Shown one piece after another: positions 19,219 to 27,357 of a stretch of DNA of 64,000 nt; position 1 is the first letter of the stretch; every line of letters begins with the position of its first letter. The stretch covers positions 33,514 through 97,513 of the forward strand of contig NZ_FNBC01000005.1 of the NCBI RefSeq assembly GCF_900102145.1. The letters are read 5' to 3'. Under the pieces are notes generated by a model, which was not told where the DNA came from, did no database searches, and worked only from the letters and a program-made list of their open reading frames with translations. The position numbers and the translations under genes are program-made. This stretch comes from Thermus arciformis (GTDB taxonomy: Bacteria > Deinococcota > Deinococci > Deinococcales > Thermaceae).

Positions 19219-20574
19219 ATGGCGCTTTCCCGGGCGCAAGGGGTTTTGGACGAGCTCAAGGCGCTTTTCGGCCCCCGGGCCCTCCTTTCCCGGGCGGCGA
19301 AGGAGGTCTACCGCTACGACGCCATCCTGGTGGGGCCTGAACCCTTGGCCGTGGTCCTGCCCGAAAGCCGGGAGGAGGTGGCCGCTTTGGTCCGCCTGGC
19401 CCGGCGGCACGGGGTGGCGCTGGTGCCCCGGGGGGCGGGAAGCGGCCTCTCCGGCGGGGCGGTCCCGGAGGAGGGGGCCATCGTGGTGGCCTTCACCCGG
19501 ATGACCCGCCTCGAGGTGGACCCCCACACCCAGACCGCCTGGGCCGAGCCCGGGGTGACCACGGCCAGGATTTCCGAGGCGGCGAGGCCCTTCGGCCTCT
19601 TCTACCCCCCGGACCCCGCCTCCTACCGCACCAGCACCTTAGGGGGGAACCTGGCGGAAAACGCCGGGGGGCCCCTTTGCTTCAAGTACGGGGTCACCGG
19701 GGACTACGTTTTGGAGCTGGAGTTCGTGGACGCCTGGGGCGAGGTCCACCGCCTGGGCCGCGGGGCCTACGACCTGCCCGGCCTTCTCATCGGTTCGGAG
19801 GGCACCTTGGGCCTCATCACCGGGGCCAGGGTGCGGCTTCTTCCCTTGCCCCGGCACCGGGCCGCCCTTCTGGCCCACTTCCCCGGGGTGGAGCCCCTGG
19901 CCGAGGCGGTTTCCGAGGCGGTGGCCTCGGGGGCCGTGCCCGCCCGCATGGAGTTCATGGACCCCGCCTGCGCGGGCGCCGTGGAGGACTACCTGAGGAT
20001 GGGCCTGCCTCGGGGCCGGGCCCTCCTCCTGGTGGAGACGGACGGGGAGGAGGTGGACCTCGTGGAGGAAGAGCTTTCCCTGGTGGAGGCGAGCGCCCGC
20101 CGTCATGGGGCCGAGGTGGTCCGCGCGGCGGGTGAGGCGGAGGCCGAGGCCCTCTGGCGGGCCCGGCGGGCGGTGAGCCCCGCCTTGGGCCGCATCCGCC
20201 CCAAGCGGGTGAACGAGGACATCGCCGTGCCCCGCTCGGCCCTGCCCCAGGTGGTGCGGGAGATTGAGGCCCTGGGAAGGGCCTTCGGCCTGGTGGTGGT
20301 GCAGTTCGGCCACATCGGGGACGGAAACCTTCACCCCAACATCCTCTTTGACCCGAGGAGGGAGAGCGAGGAAAGGGTCTGGGAGCTCGCCCACGAGATC
20401 GCCCGGGTGGCCTTGAGGCACGGGGGGGTGCTCTCCGGGGAGCACGGCATCGGCCTCATGAAGCGGGGCTTCATGCCGGAGGCGGTGGACCCCGAGACCC
20501 TGGGGGCGCTCCACCGGGTCAAGGAGGCCTTGGACCCCACGGGCCTCTTCAACCCCGGCAAGGTGCTTCCCTAG
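19219..20574 (+). CDS. glcD: FAD-linked oxidase, glycolate/lactate oxidase subunit GlcD-like
   Basis: A 451-residue FAD-dependent alpha-hydroxyacid dehydrogenase. The PCMH-type FAD domain covers about 40-215 ([38 protein letters not shown]), and the C-terminal cap has [27 protein letters not shown] and the terminal FNPGKVLP. Glycolate or D-lactate are the usual substrates; GlcE and GlcF partners are not adjacent. ATG 19219 follows TAGGCT (19207-19212) by 6 nt, so it can be transcribed as a leaderless gene separately from the lipoprotein just upstream. Confidence 0.85.
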   Translation: MALSRAQGVLDELKALFGPRALLSRAAKEVYRYDAILVGPEPLAVVLPESREEVAALVRLARRHGVALVPRGAGSGLSGGAVPEEGAIVVAFTRMTRLEVDPHTQTAWAEPGVTTARISEAARPFGLFYPPDPASYRTSTLGGNLAENAGGPLCFKYGVTGDYVLELEFVDAWGEVHRLGRGAYDLPGLLIGSEGTLGLITGARVRLLPLPRHRAALLAHFPGVEPLAEAVSEAVASGAVPARMEFMDPACAGAVEDYLRMGLPRGRALLLVETDGEEVDLVEEELSLVEASARRHGAEVVRAAGEAEAEALWRARRAVSPALGRIRPKRVNEDIAVPRSALPQVVREIEALGRAFGLVVVQFGHIGDGNLHPNILFDPRRESEERVWELAHEIARVALRHGGVLSGEHGIGLMKRGFMPEAVDPETLGALHRVKEALDPTGLFNPGKVLP

Positions 20575-20628
20575 GGGCGATGGGCTTTTTTCACGCGGTT
20601 TTTACAGGGGTCTAGGGAGAATGGACCC

Positions 20629-21579
20629 ATGGAGGGTGCCTACCGCCTCCTCTACGCCCTGGCCTGGGTGGGTTTGCCCCTGGGCGTGGGGCTCCAGCTT
20701 TGGGCCAGGCCTCCAAAAGGCGGAGAGTGGGCCTTTTACCCCCTTTTCGCCTTCCTCTTCCTCCTCGCCCTCGGGCAGGGGCCCAGGCGGGCCCCCCGCT
20801 TCTTGGCCCACGCCCTGGGGGCTTACCTCCTCTTTGAGCTTTGGCGGGGAAGGGACTTCCCTTGGGCGGTGGGTTTCTGGTCTCCCTCCCTTTACCTCCT
20901 CCTGGCCTTCGCCTACCCCTTGCCCGTGGCCCTCGGCCTGGGCCTCCTTTGGGCGGGGCTTTTTTCCGCCTTCGCCCTCTGGGCCGTGGGAAAGCCCACC
21001 TGGCTCTGGGGGCACTTCGCTTTAAGCCAGCCCGTCCTCCTCGCCCTCGCCCTCCTCCTCGCCCGCTTCCGGGAGCTCTACGGCCAGGCCCGCTTCTGGA
21101 AGGAGCAGGCCCTCACCGACCCCCTCACGGGCCTCCCCAACCGCAGGGCCTTGGAGATGGCCTTGGAGCGGGAGGCGGCCCGGGTGGAGCGGGGCGGGCC
21201 CCCCTTCGCCCTGGTCCTTTTGGACCTGGACGGCTTCAAGCAGGTAAACGACGAGCGGGGCCACAAGGAGGGGGACCGGTACCTCAGGCGGGTGGCCCGG
21301 GTCCTGGTCTCGGGGGTGCGCCGGGGGGACCTCGTGGCCCGGTGGGGCGGGGACGAGTTCGCCGTCCTCCTCCCGGGGACGGGGGAAAAAGAGGCGGTGG
21401 AGGTGGCGGAGCGGCTTTGGCGCCGCCTCCAGGAGGAGGGGGTCTGGGCGAGCCTGGGGGTGGCCGTCTACGCGGGGGACCTCGAGGACCTCTTCCTACG
21501 GGCCGACCAAGCCCTCTACCGGGCCAAGGCCCTGGGGAAGGGCCGGGTGGTCCTTGCCCCGCCTCAGGGCAAGCGGTAG
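20629..21579 (+). CDS. Membrane diguanylate cyclase (GGDEF)
   Basis: A 316-residue protein with five or six N-terminal membrane helices (to about residue 150) and a C-terminal GGDEF domain. The catalytic motif GGDEF (about 240-244) is intact, LLDLDGFKQVND supplies the metal aspartate, and RRGD five residues before GGDEF is a product-inhibition I-site. It should make cyclic di-GMP from two GTP. No separate sensor domain is visible, so the membrane part is probably the sensor. GAGAAT (20617-20622) ends 6 nt before the ATG. The end overlaps tyrA by 16 nt. Confidence 0.88.
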   Translation: MEGAYRLLYALAWVGLPLGVGLQLWARPPKGGEWAFYPLFAFLFLLALGQGPRRAPRFLAHALGAYLLFELWRGRDFPWAVGFWSPSLYLLLAFAYPLPVALGLGLLWAGLFSAFALWAVGKPTWLWGHFALSQPVLLALALLLARFRELYGQARFWKEQALTDPLTGLPNRRALEMALEREAARVERGGPPFALVLLDLDGFKQVNDERGHKEGDRYLRRVARVLVSGVRRGDLVARWGGDEFAVLLPGTGEKEAVEVAERLWRRLQEEGVWASLGVAVYAGDLEDLFLRADQALYRAKALGKGRVVLAPPQGKR

Positions 21580-22643
21580 CCCGCCTCCTGGAGGACGCGC
21601 CGGGCCCTTTCCCGCTCCTCCCGGGTGGCGAAGGAGAGGCGGAGGGCCCCCGCCGCCTCCCGGATGGTGAGGACCTCTATGTCCTTGATGTTTACCCCCG
21701 CCTCGCCCAAGGCGGTGGCGATCCTGGCGATCTCCCCGGGCCGGTCCGGGACCTGGACCACGAGGTCGTGCATCTCGGGGAGGAGGCTTCGGCGCACGAT
21801 GGGGAGGCTGTCCCGGGTGCGCTTGGCCTCTTCCGCCGCCTTAAGAAGCCTTTCGGGCTCCTCCAGGAGGCCTTCCAGCTCCAGGAGGACCTCCCGGAGC
21901 TCCTCTATGGCCTCCTTCAGGGCCTCTTTGTTTTCCACCACCATGTCCCGGCTCATCCTGGGGGAGCCGGAGGCCACCCGGGTGAGGTCGCGGAAGCCCC
22001 CCGCCGCCAGGAAGATGAGGAGGTCCTTGTGGGGGCTTCGCGCCACCATGCGGTTCAAGGCCACGGCGAGGAGGTAGGGGAGGTGGGAGACCCGGGCCAC
22101 GAGCTCGTCGTGAAGCCCGGGGGGCATCTCCAGGGGGTAGGCCCCCAGGGCTTCCACGAGCCCCCGCACGCCCTCCCGGGCCCTGGGGCTCGTCCGTTCC
22201 GTGGGGGTCAGGACCCAGACGGCGTTCTGCAAAAGCCCGGCGTGGGCGTTCTCCACCCCGGCCCGTTCGCTTCCCGCCATGGGGTGCCCCCCCAGGTAGT
22301 GGGGGAGGAGGCCTTCCAGGGCGGCCACCACCTTGGCCTTCACGCTTCCCACGTCGGTCCAGAGGCTCTCTGGGTGGGCCCAGGGGGCGAGGGCTTCCCC
22401 CAGCTCGGCCAGTGCCCCCACGGGGGCGGCGAGGACCCCGAGGTCAAGCTCCCCCACCCAGGGGCCCACCTCGGTGTGCACCCGGTCGGCCACGCCGAGA
22501 AAGAGGGCCTTCTCCAGGGCCAGAGGGTCTTGGTCGTAGGCGTGGACCTCCTCGGCGAGGAAGCGCTCCTTAATCCCCAGGGCCACGCTCCCGCCCAAAA
22601 GGCCCACGCCGAAGACCCCGACTTTGCCGAAGAGGGGCCTCAT
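21564..22643 (-). CDS. tyrA: Prephenate dehydrogenase with C-terminal ACT domain
   Basis: Converts prephenate to 4-hydroxyphenylpyruvate in tyrosine synthesis. Residues about 8-16 form the NAD site (GVFGVGLLGGSVA); GGHPMAGSERAGVENA supplies the prephenate-binding histidine region; about 280-359 is an ACT domain (VPDRPGEIARIATALGEAGVNI), usually the tyrosine feedback site. The 4-nt overlap with aroG shows translational coupling, so tyrA is also under the aromatic leader described at 23696-23841. Confidence 0.92.
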   Translation of the reverse strand: MRPLFGKVGVFGVGLLGGSVALGIKERFLAEEVHAYDQDPLALEKALFLGVADRVHTEVGPWVGELDLGVLAAPVGALAELGEALAPWAHPESLWTDVGSVKAKVVAALEGLLPHYLGGHPMAGSERAGVENAHAGLLQNAVWVLTPTERTSPRAREGVRGLVEALGAYPLEMPPGLHDELVARVSHLPYLLAVALNRMVARSPHKDLLIFLAAGGFRDLTRVASGSPRMSRDMVVENKEALKEAIEELREVLLELEGLLEEPERLLKAAEEAKRTRDSLPIVRRSLLPEMHDLVVQVPDRPGEIARIATALGEAGVNIKDIEVLTIREAAGALRLSFATREERERARRVLQEAGYRLP

Positions 22644-23674
22644 CCCAGGACGGGGGTGGCGAGGGTCTTGTCCAGGGCGGCCACCAGGCGGCGCACCTTG
22701 TCCATGAGCTCGGCGAACTCGTGCTCGTGGAGCTGTTGCGCGGCGTCGGAAAGCGCCTTCTCCGGCTCGGGGTGGGTCTCCACGATGAGGCCGTCGGCCC
22801 CCGCCGCCAGGCCCGCCAGGGCCAAGGGGATGACCCAGTCCCTCTTGCCCGCCGGGTGGGAGGGGTCTATCCAGACGGGGAGGTGGGTCCAGCTCTTGAG
22901 GACGGGCACGGCGGAGACGTCCAGGGTGAAGCGGGTCGCCTTCTCAAAGGTGCGGATGCCCCGCTCCACCAGGATCACCCGCATGTTGCCCCGGGAGAGG
23001 ATGTACTCCGCGCTCATGAGGAACTCTTCCAGGGTCATGCTCATCCCCCGCTTGAGGAGGACGGGCTTGCCCGCCTCCCCCACCGCCTGGAGGAGGGCGA
23101 AGTTCTGGGCGTTCCGCGCCCCGATCTGGAGGACGTCGGCGTACTCGGCCACGAGCTCCACCTGCTCCGGGGAGAGGACCTCGGTGACGATGGGGAGCCC
23201 CGTCTCCCTCTTGGCCTCGGCGAGGATCTTCAGGCCCTCGAGGCCCAGGCCCTGGAAGGCGTAGGGGCTCGTGCGGGGTTTGAAAGCTCCCCCCCGGAGC
23301 ATGTGGGCCCCGTGGGCCTTCACGTAGCGGGCGGCCTTTAGGGTCTGCTCCCGGGACTCCACCCCGCAAGGGCCTGCCGCCACCATCACGTGGCCGCCCC
23401 CCGTCTTCCCCGTGGGGAACTCCAGGACCGTGGGGAAGGGCTGGACCTCGAGGCTCGCAAGCTTGTAGGGCTTGGAGATGGGGATGACCTCGGCCACCCC
23501 CGGCAGGGCCCGGAAGTGCTCCATGAGCTCCGGGGTGGGCCCCCGGCCGATGGCCCCCACCAAGGTGGTCTCCACGCCCCGGGAGACGTGGGGCCGGTAG
23601 CCCACCTTCTCAATCTCCCGCACCACTTCCTGAAGCTCCTCTTCTGTGTGCCCCCGCTTCATCACGATCAGCAT
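22640..23674 (-). CDS. aroG: 3-deoxy-7-phosphoheptulonate (DAHP) synthase
   Basis: First enzyme of the shikimate pathway, joining PEP and erythrose 4-phosphate. The 344 residues have an N-terminal ferredoxin-like regulatory domain (MLIVMKRGHTEEELQEVV to about 75) and a TIM-barrel of the KDO8P-synthase-like class (AAGPCGVESREQTLKAA, GAFKPRTSPYAFQGLG, LVERGIRTFE). The N-terminal domain is the type that gives tyrosine/phenylalanine feedback in Thermotoga. Strong GGGAGGGAAG site before ATG 23674. Expression is predicted to be set by the upstream leader peptide and attenuator. Confidence 0.93.
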   Translation of the reverse strand: MLIVMKRGHTEEELQEVVREIEKVGYRPHVSRGVETTLVGAIGRGPTPELMEHFRALPGVAEVIPISKPYKLASLEVQPFPTVLEFPTGKTGGGHVMVAAGPCGVESREQTLKAARYVKAHGAHMLRGGAFKPRTSPYAFQGLGLEGLKILAEAKRETGLPIVTEVLSPEQVELVAEYADVLQIGARNAQNFALLQAVGEAGKPVLLKRGMSMTLEEFLMSAEYILSRGNMRVILVERGIRTFEKATRFTLDVSAVPVLKSWTHLPVWIDPSHPAGKRDWVIPLALAGLAAGADGLIVETHPEPEKALSDAAQQLHEHEFAELMDKVRRLVAALDKTLATPVLG

Positions 23675-23695
23675 GGCTTCCCTCCCAAAAACCTT

Positions 23696-23758
23696 GGGCG
23701 CCCCCTTTAGGGGGCGCCCTTTTCGCGGTATGGCCTACGCGGACCGCAGGGCGCCCCC
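23696..23758 (-). promoter_or_regulatory. Transcription attenuator of the aroG-tyrA operon
   Basis: On the minus strand, GGGGGCGCCC (23758-23749), GGGCGCCCCC (23719-23710) and GGGGGCGCCC (23705-23696) occur in order. The middle copy can pair perfectly (10 bp) with either neighbour. Middle plus last form a terminator with a TAAA loop, followed by AAGGTTTTT; first plus middle form an antiterminator. The first copy lies inside the leader reading frame. The structure is read from sequence; regulation is inference from classical amino-acid attenuation. Confidence 0.8.
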
Positions 23759-23800
23759 GGCGGGGTAATAAAAGCCGAAGTAGCGCCCTAGGGTCCACAT
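23735..23800 (-). CDS. Aromatic-rich leader peptide of the aroG-tyrA operon
   Basis: A 21-codon reading frame from ATG 23800 to TAG 23737-23735. It begins MWTLGRYFGFYYP and ends AGGALRSA, so 6 of its first 12 residues are aromatic (W2, Y7, F8, F10, Y11, Y12). Its last codons cover the first arm of the attenuator. A ribosome stalled at the aromatic codons would leave that arm free to block the terminator; one reaching the stop would cover it. Too short to be found by length criteria, but composition and position make it convincing. Confidence 0.82.
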   Translation of the reverse strand: MWTLGRYFGFYYPAGGALRSA

Positions 23801-23811
23801 AGTTGGTCTAG

Positions 23812-23841
23812 AGTCTAAGGGGAAGGCGGGGGCTCCGTCAA
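23812..23841 (-). promoter_or_regulatory. Promoter of the aroG leader
   Basis: TTGACG (23841-23836), 18-bp spacer, TAGACT (23817-23812). Transcription should begin near 23805, leaving only about five bases before the leader ATG at 23800. The -35 lies inside the 3' end of the upstream VOC gene and the VOC stop codon is part of the -10. Confidence 0.7.
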
Positions 23842-24579
23842 GACCCGGGCCAAGGCCCCGGTGGGGTCGGGGTGCTCCCCGGGGGGAACGCCGGGAGGGG
23901 CGAGGAGGGTGTAGCCCAAAAGCCCCGTGGCCCCAGGGGGCGCCTTGCGCCTTGGCGCCCAGGTGTTCGCCCCCACGTGGTGGTGGTAGCCGTCCCAGGC
24001 GAAGAAGAGGGCCCCGGGGTAGGTGCGCAAGGTCACCTCCATGCCGAGCTTCCCGCTAAAGAAGGCCTCCGCCGCCGCCAGGTCCTCCACGTGGAGGTGG
24101 AGGTGCCCAAGAAGGGTTTCGGGGGGAAGGGGGGTGGGGTCCGGGTTTTCCGCGAGGAGCTTTTCCAGGTTCAGGGGCGCCGTGAACATGAGGGGGCCTT
24201 TGGGCCATGCCCCTTGGGGGCGGTCCCGGTAGAGCTCCAGGCCGTTCCCCTCGGGGTCGCGGAAGTAGAGGGCCTCCGAGACCCCGTGGTCCGCCGCCCC
24301 TTCAAAGTGGGCCCTAGCCTCCAGGAGCCTGCGGAAGACCCCGGCGAGGGCCTTGCGGTGGGGCAGGAGGAGGGCGAAGTGGTAGAGGCCTAAGGAGGGG
24401 TAGGGCCTTAAGGGGGCCTCGGGGTCGTGGAGAAGCTCCAGAACGAAGCCCTTCCCCTCGGGGAAAAGCCGGTAGCGGGGCGGGTCGGCCTCCGCCTTTA
24501 GGCCCAGAAGGCCTTGGTAGAAGCCCAGCTGGGCCTTCAGGTCCCGCACCCTGAGGGTGAGGCCGAGAAGCCGCCTCAC
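23815..24579 (-). CDS. VOC-superfamily protein (extradiol dioxygenase-like)
   Basis: A protein of about 254 residues made of paired VOC/glyoxalase modules (RRLLGLTLRVRDLKAQLGFYQGLLG; LGHLHLHVEDLAAAEAFFSGKLGMEV). LYFRDPEGNGLELYRD is the usual metal-ligand region of the first half, and HHHVGANTW that of the second, as in CatE-type catechol 2,3-dioxygenases. Substrate unknown. I choose GTG 24579: its GTGA overlaps the stop of the upstream small membrane protein by 4 nt, and the protein then begins with the expected first strand. A start at 24606 would overlap by 31 nt. Confidence 0.75.
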   Translation of the reverse strand: MRRLLGLTLRVRDLKAQLGFYQGLLGLKAEADPPRYRLFPEGKGFVLELLHDPEAPLRPYPSLGLYHFALLLPHRKALAGVFRRLLEARAHFEGAADHGVSEALYFRDPEGNGLELYRDRPQGAWPKGPLMFTAPLNLEKLLAENPDPTPLPPETLLGHLHLHVEDLAAAEAFFSGKLGMEVTLRTYPGALFFAWDGYHHHVGANTWAPRRKAPPGATGLLGYTLLAPPGVPPGEHPDPTGALARVLTEPPPSP

Positions 24580-24770
24580 GGGCGGATTTCCCCTTCCATT
24601 CTCCACAGGCCCCAGAGGTAGGCCGCCACCGGGGGTACGTGCAGGAGGATCAGGACGGCCCGGGTGTCGGGGCGTGGGGTGGCGGCGAAGGGCGGGAAAA
24701 GGAAGAGGACGAAGACGAGGAGGGCCAGGCCCGTGGCCCGGAGGGCGTGCCGAAGCGAGGCGGGCACCAT
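24576..24770 (-). CDS. Small two-helix membrane protein
   Basis: A 64-residue protein with two hydrophobic helices (about residues 12-30, ATGLALLVFVLFLFPPF; and 38-57, AVLILLHVPPVAAYLWGLW). No family recognised. The ATG follows the yceI stop directly (TAGATG) and the stop overlaps the VOC start (GTGA), so it is the middle gene of a tightly coupled yceI operon. That linkage supports it being a real gene. Confidence 0.65.
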   Translation of the reverse strand: MVPASLRHALRATGLALLVFVLFLFPPFAATPRPDTRAVLILLHVPPVAAYLWGLWRMEGEIRP

Positions 24771-25307
24771 CTAGACGTTTACCTCTTCTTTCGCCTTCAC
24801 CGCCTCGGTGTCCACGCTGAAGCGCACCTCCTCGCCCACGAGAAGCCCCCCGGCCTCCAGGGGCATGTTCCAGGTGAGGCCGAAGTCCTTGCGGTTCAGC
24901 TTCCCCTCAAAGTGGGCGGCGATGCGCTCGTTCCCCCAGGGGTCCTTCACGGGGCCGTGGGTTTCCACCTCAAAGGCCAGGGGCCGGGTCACCCCCCGGA
25001 TGGTCACCTCTCCCTCCACCCGGTAGCGGCCCTCCCCCAGGGGGGTGATCCTCTCGCCCCGGAAGACGATCTCCGGGTGGTTGGCCACGTCCAGGAAGTC
25101 CGGGGAGCGGAGGTGGTTGTCCCGGTCGGCCACGCCGGTGTGGATGCTCGCCGCGTCCAGGCGGGCCTCCACCCGGAGGGGCTTCCCGGTCTCGTCGGTT
25201 TCCACGTACCCCTCTTTGAGGTTGATTGTCCCCTTTACCGTGGCGATCATCATATGCCGCACGGCGAACTCCACGCTGGTGTGGGTCGGGTCAAGGTTCC
25301 AACGCAT
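24771..25307 (-). CDS. YceI-family lipid-binding protein
   Basis: A 178-residue YceI protein (MRWNLDPTHTSVEFAVRHMMIATVKG; VGEVRF-type barrel strands; DFGLTWNMPLEAGGLLVGEEV near the end). The T. thermophilus relative is an eight-stranded lipocalin-like barrel that binds a polyisoprenoid. Unlike many YceI proteins it has no signal peptide and so is probably cytoplasmic. It has its own promoter and a strong AAGGAGGTG site, the latter partly inside a palindrome (25318-25338). It is next to the menaquinone genes, which fits isoprenoid handling. Confidence 0.88.
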   Translation of the reverse strand: MRWNLDPTHTSVEFAVRHMMIATVKGTINLKEGYVETDETGKPLRVEARLDAASIHTGVADRDNHLRSPDFLDVANHPEIVFRGERITPLGEGRYRVEGEVTIRGVTRPLAFEVETHGPVKDPWGNERIAAHFEGKLNRKDFGLTWNMPLEAGGLLVGEEVRFSVDTEAVKAKEEVNV

Positions 25308-25317
25308 CCTTACACCT

Positions 25318-25369
25318 CCTTGGGCCCAGGGCCCAAGGCTACGCTACTTCAACCGCTATGAAATGTCAA
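25318..25369 (-). promoter_or_regulatory. yceI promoter with operator-like palindrome
   Basis: TTGACA (25369-25364), 17-bp spacer, TAGCGT (25346-25341). Just downstream, CCTTGGGCCC-A-GGGCCCAAGG (25318-25338) is a perfect 10-bp inverted repeat around one base. It starts at about the first transcribed base and its last four bases are the AAGG of the ribosome-binding site. It could be a repressor operator or, as RNA, a hairpin masking the site. Confidence 0.65.
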
Positions 25370-25372
25370 GCG

Positions 25373-26188
25373 CTATTCGGGATAGTAAAGGGGCCGGAAG
25401 GGAAGCCCCAGGGCCTCGGCGAAGGCCTCGAGGCCCAGGCGGTCCGGCTCCTCCAGGTGGTAGCGGAAGTTCCAGAGGTAGTGCTCCATGAGAGCGGGGT
25501 GGACGCCAAGCCTTTCCGCCTCCCCTCGCGCCACCTCGCCGAGCCTCGCCAGGCCTTCCCGCCGGGCCCGCCTCAGGGCCTGGACCAAGGGCTTGGGGGG
25601 CGGGTTTTCCCTCCGGTAGGCCCAGACGGCGAAGACGAAGGGGAGGCGGGTCCTCCGGAACCAGAGGACGGAGAGGTCGGCCACCTGGACCCCGCCCAGG
25701 CTTGTGGGGAGGGCGTGGGGGGTTTCGGGGATCTCGGGAAGGAGGGCGGCGTAGGCCCTTATGGCCCGGTCGCCGATAAGGAGAACGCCGTCGTGGGCGG
25801 AAAGGAGCTCCAGCTCCCCCTTCGTCTGCTCGTAGCGGGGCTCGGCCCCGGCCTCCTTCAGGAGGAGCTTTAGAAGGGCCACGCTGGTGGCGCTTTCCGT
25901 GGTGAGGGCCACCCGCTTGAGGTCGGCCAGGGGCACGCGGTGGAAGAGGTTCACGGAGTAGACCGGCCCGAGCACCGCCACGGAGAAGTCCGGCAATAGG
26001 CCCAGGGCCTCCTGGTGGCGGAGGTAGGCGTAGCTGGAGGCCAAGGACAGGTCCAGCTTCCCCTCCAGGAGCCAGGCGTTGAGGGTGGTGGGGGGCGCGT
26101 GGACCACGGAGAAGCCCTCCGGCCTGAGGAAGCGGACCAGGGGGGCCACGTTGGCGTAGGGGGGAAACCCCACCCGCAGGGGCCTCAT
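25373..26188 (-). CDS. mqnA: Chorismate dehydratase MqnA
   Basis: First committed enzyme of the futalosine route to menaquinone, dehydrating chorismate to 3-enolpyruvyl-benzoate. The 271-residue periplasmic-binding-protein-like fold starts MRPLRVGFPPYANVAPLVRF and has ALTTESATSVALLKLLL and WAYRRENPPPKPLV, typical of MqnA. ATG 26188 has GGGAGGG immediately upstream. It lies 40 nt downstream of mqnE in the same operon. A longer upstream reading into mqnE in another frame is rejected. Confidence 0.9.
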   Translation of the reverse strand: MRPLRVGFPPYANVAPLVRFLRPEGFSVVHAPPTTLNAWLLEGKLDLSLASSYAYLRHQEALGLLPDFSVAVLGPVYSVNLFHRVPLADLKRVALTTESATSVALLKLLLKEAGAEPRYEQTKGELELLSAHDGVLLIGDRAIRAYAALLPEIPETPHALPTSLGGVQVADLSVLWFRRTRLPFVFAVWAYRRENPPPKPLVQALRRARREGLARLGEVARGEAERLGVHPALMEHYLWNFRYHLEEPDRLGLEAFAEALGLPFRPLYYPE

Positions 26189-26228
26189 CCCTCCCTTCCC
26201 CTCCTTGGTCCGGGGAAGCCGGGTGGGC

Positions 26229-27347
26229 TCACGCCTCCACCCGGTCCCAGACCCGCACCTCCCGGTAGAGGGCGTCCCGCTCCACGGGGAGGCGGCCCGC
26301 CATAAGGATAATGCGGGCGAGCTCCCGCTTGGTGAGGCCCTGGGGCGTGGGGCTTCCCGCCATGTGGACGATCCTCTCCTCAATGAGGGTGCCGTCAATG
26401 TCCGTGACCCCCCAGTCCAGGGAGACCTGGGCGAGCTCGGGGGTTAAGGTGGCCCAGTACCCCTTGATGTGGGGGAAGTTGTCCAGGTAAAGCCGGGCCA
26501 CGGCCAGGTTTTTAAGGTCGTCCAGCCCCGTGGTGAACTCCTTCTTGCCCAGCTCCCGGGCGAGCAGGTTCCCGTCCGGCTGGAAGGCCAGGGGGATGAA
26601 GCTCATGAAGCCCCCCGTCTCGTCCTGGAGGCGGCGGAGGCGGTCCATGTGGTCCAGGCGCTCCTCCAGGGTCTCTATGTGCCCGTAGAGCATGGTGGCG
26701 TTGGTGGGGATGCCGAGCTCGTGGGCGGTGCGGTGGACCGCAAGCCACCCTTCCGCCGAGACCTTGGCCCGGGCGATCCTCCTCCGCACCCTCTCGGCGA
26801 AGATCTCCGCCCCACCCCCCGGCATGGCGTCCAGGCCCGCCTCCTTCAGGGCCTCTAGGACCTCCCGGTAGGGGAGGCGGGCGATCTTGGAGAAGTGGTG
26901 GATCTCCGCCGCGGTCCAGGCCTTCACCTGGACCCCGGGGAAGTTCTCCTTCAGGGCCCGCACCAGGTCCAGGTAGTAGGAGAAGGGCCTTTTGGGGTGG
27001 TGGCCCGCGGTCATGTGGATCTCGGTGAGGCCAGGCTGGTAGCGCTCCTTGACCCAGGCCACCACCTCGTCCACCTCAAAGTCCCAGGCCCCTTCCTCGC
27101 CGAAGCGCCTCTGGAAGGCGCAGAAGGTGCACCCCACGTAGCAGATGTTGGTCTGGGAGACGCGGATGGAGTGGACGAAGTAGGTCTTGTGCCCGTGCTT
27201 CCTTTCCCGCACCAGGTTGGCGAGGCGCATGAGGGTGGGGAGGTCCCGGGTCTCGTAGAGCACGAGGCCGTCCTCAAAGGAAAGCCTTTTCCCCTCCATC
27301 ACCTTCTCGGCGATGGGGAGGAGGCGGGGGTCCCGGATGCCTCTCAC
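26229..27347 (-). CDS. mqnE: Aminofutalosine synthase MqnE (radical SAM)
   Basis: Radical SAM enzyme adding the adenosyl radical to the MqnA product to give aminodeoxyfutalosine. The cluster motif CYVGCTFCAF (CxxxCxxC) is at about 69-78; DAMPGGGAEIF and TNATMLYGHIET favour MqnE over the later-acting MqnC. 372 residues from GTG 27347. A 10-nt gap to the upstream PIN-like gene and 40 nt to mqnA indicate one operon. MqnB, C and D are not in the window. Confidence 0.9.
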   Translation of the reverse strand: MRGIRDPRLLPIAEKVMEGKRLSFEDGLVLYETRDLPTLMRLANLVRERKHGHKTYFVHSIRVSQTNICYVGCTFCAFQRRFGEEGAWDFEVDEVVAWVKERYQPGLTEIHMTAGHHPKRPFSYYLDLVRALKENFPGVQVKAWTAAEIHHFSKIARLPYREVLEALKEAGLDAMPGGGAEIFAERVRRRIARAKVSAEGWLAVHRTAHELGIPTNATMLYGHIETLEERLDHMDRLRRLQDETGGFMSFIPLAFQPDGNLLARELGKKEFTTGLDDLKNLAVARLYLDNFPHIKGYWATLTPELAQVSLDWGVTDIDGTLIEERIVHMAGSPTPQGLTKRELARIILMAGRLPVERDALYREVRVWDRVEA

Positions 27348-27357
27348 GCCCCGGAGT

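Noticed and set aside
20841..23264. An 807-codon plus-strand frame across the GGDEF gene, tyrA and aroG
   Set aside because: Runs antisense to two well-identified enzymes and out of frame in the GGDEF gene; composition is that of a shadow frame.
24580..24606. Start of the VOC protein at 24606
   Set aside because: Would overlap the upstream gene by 31 nt; GTG 24579 gives the typical 4-nt overlap and the usual domain start.
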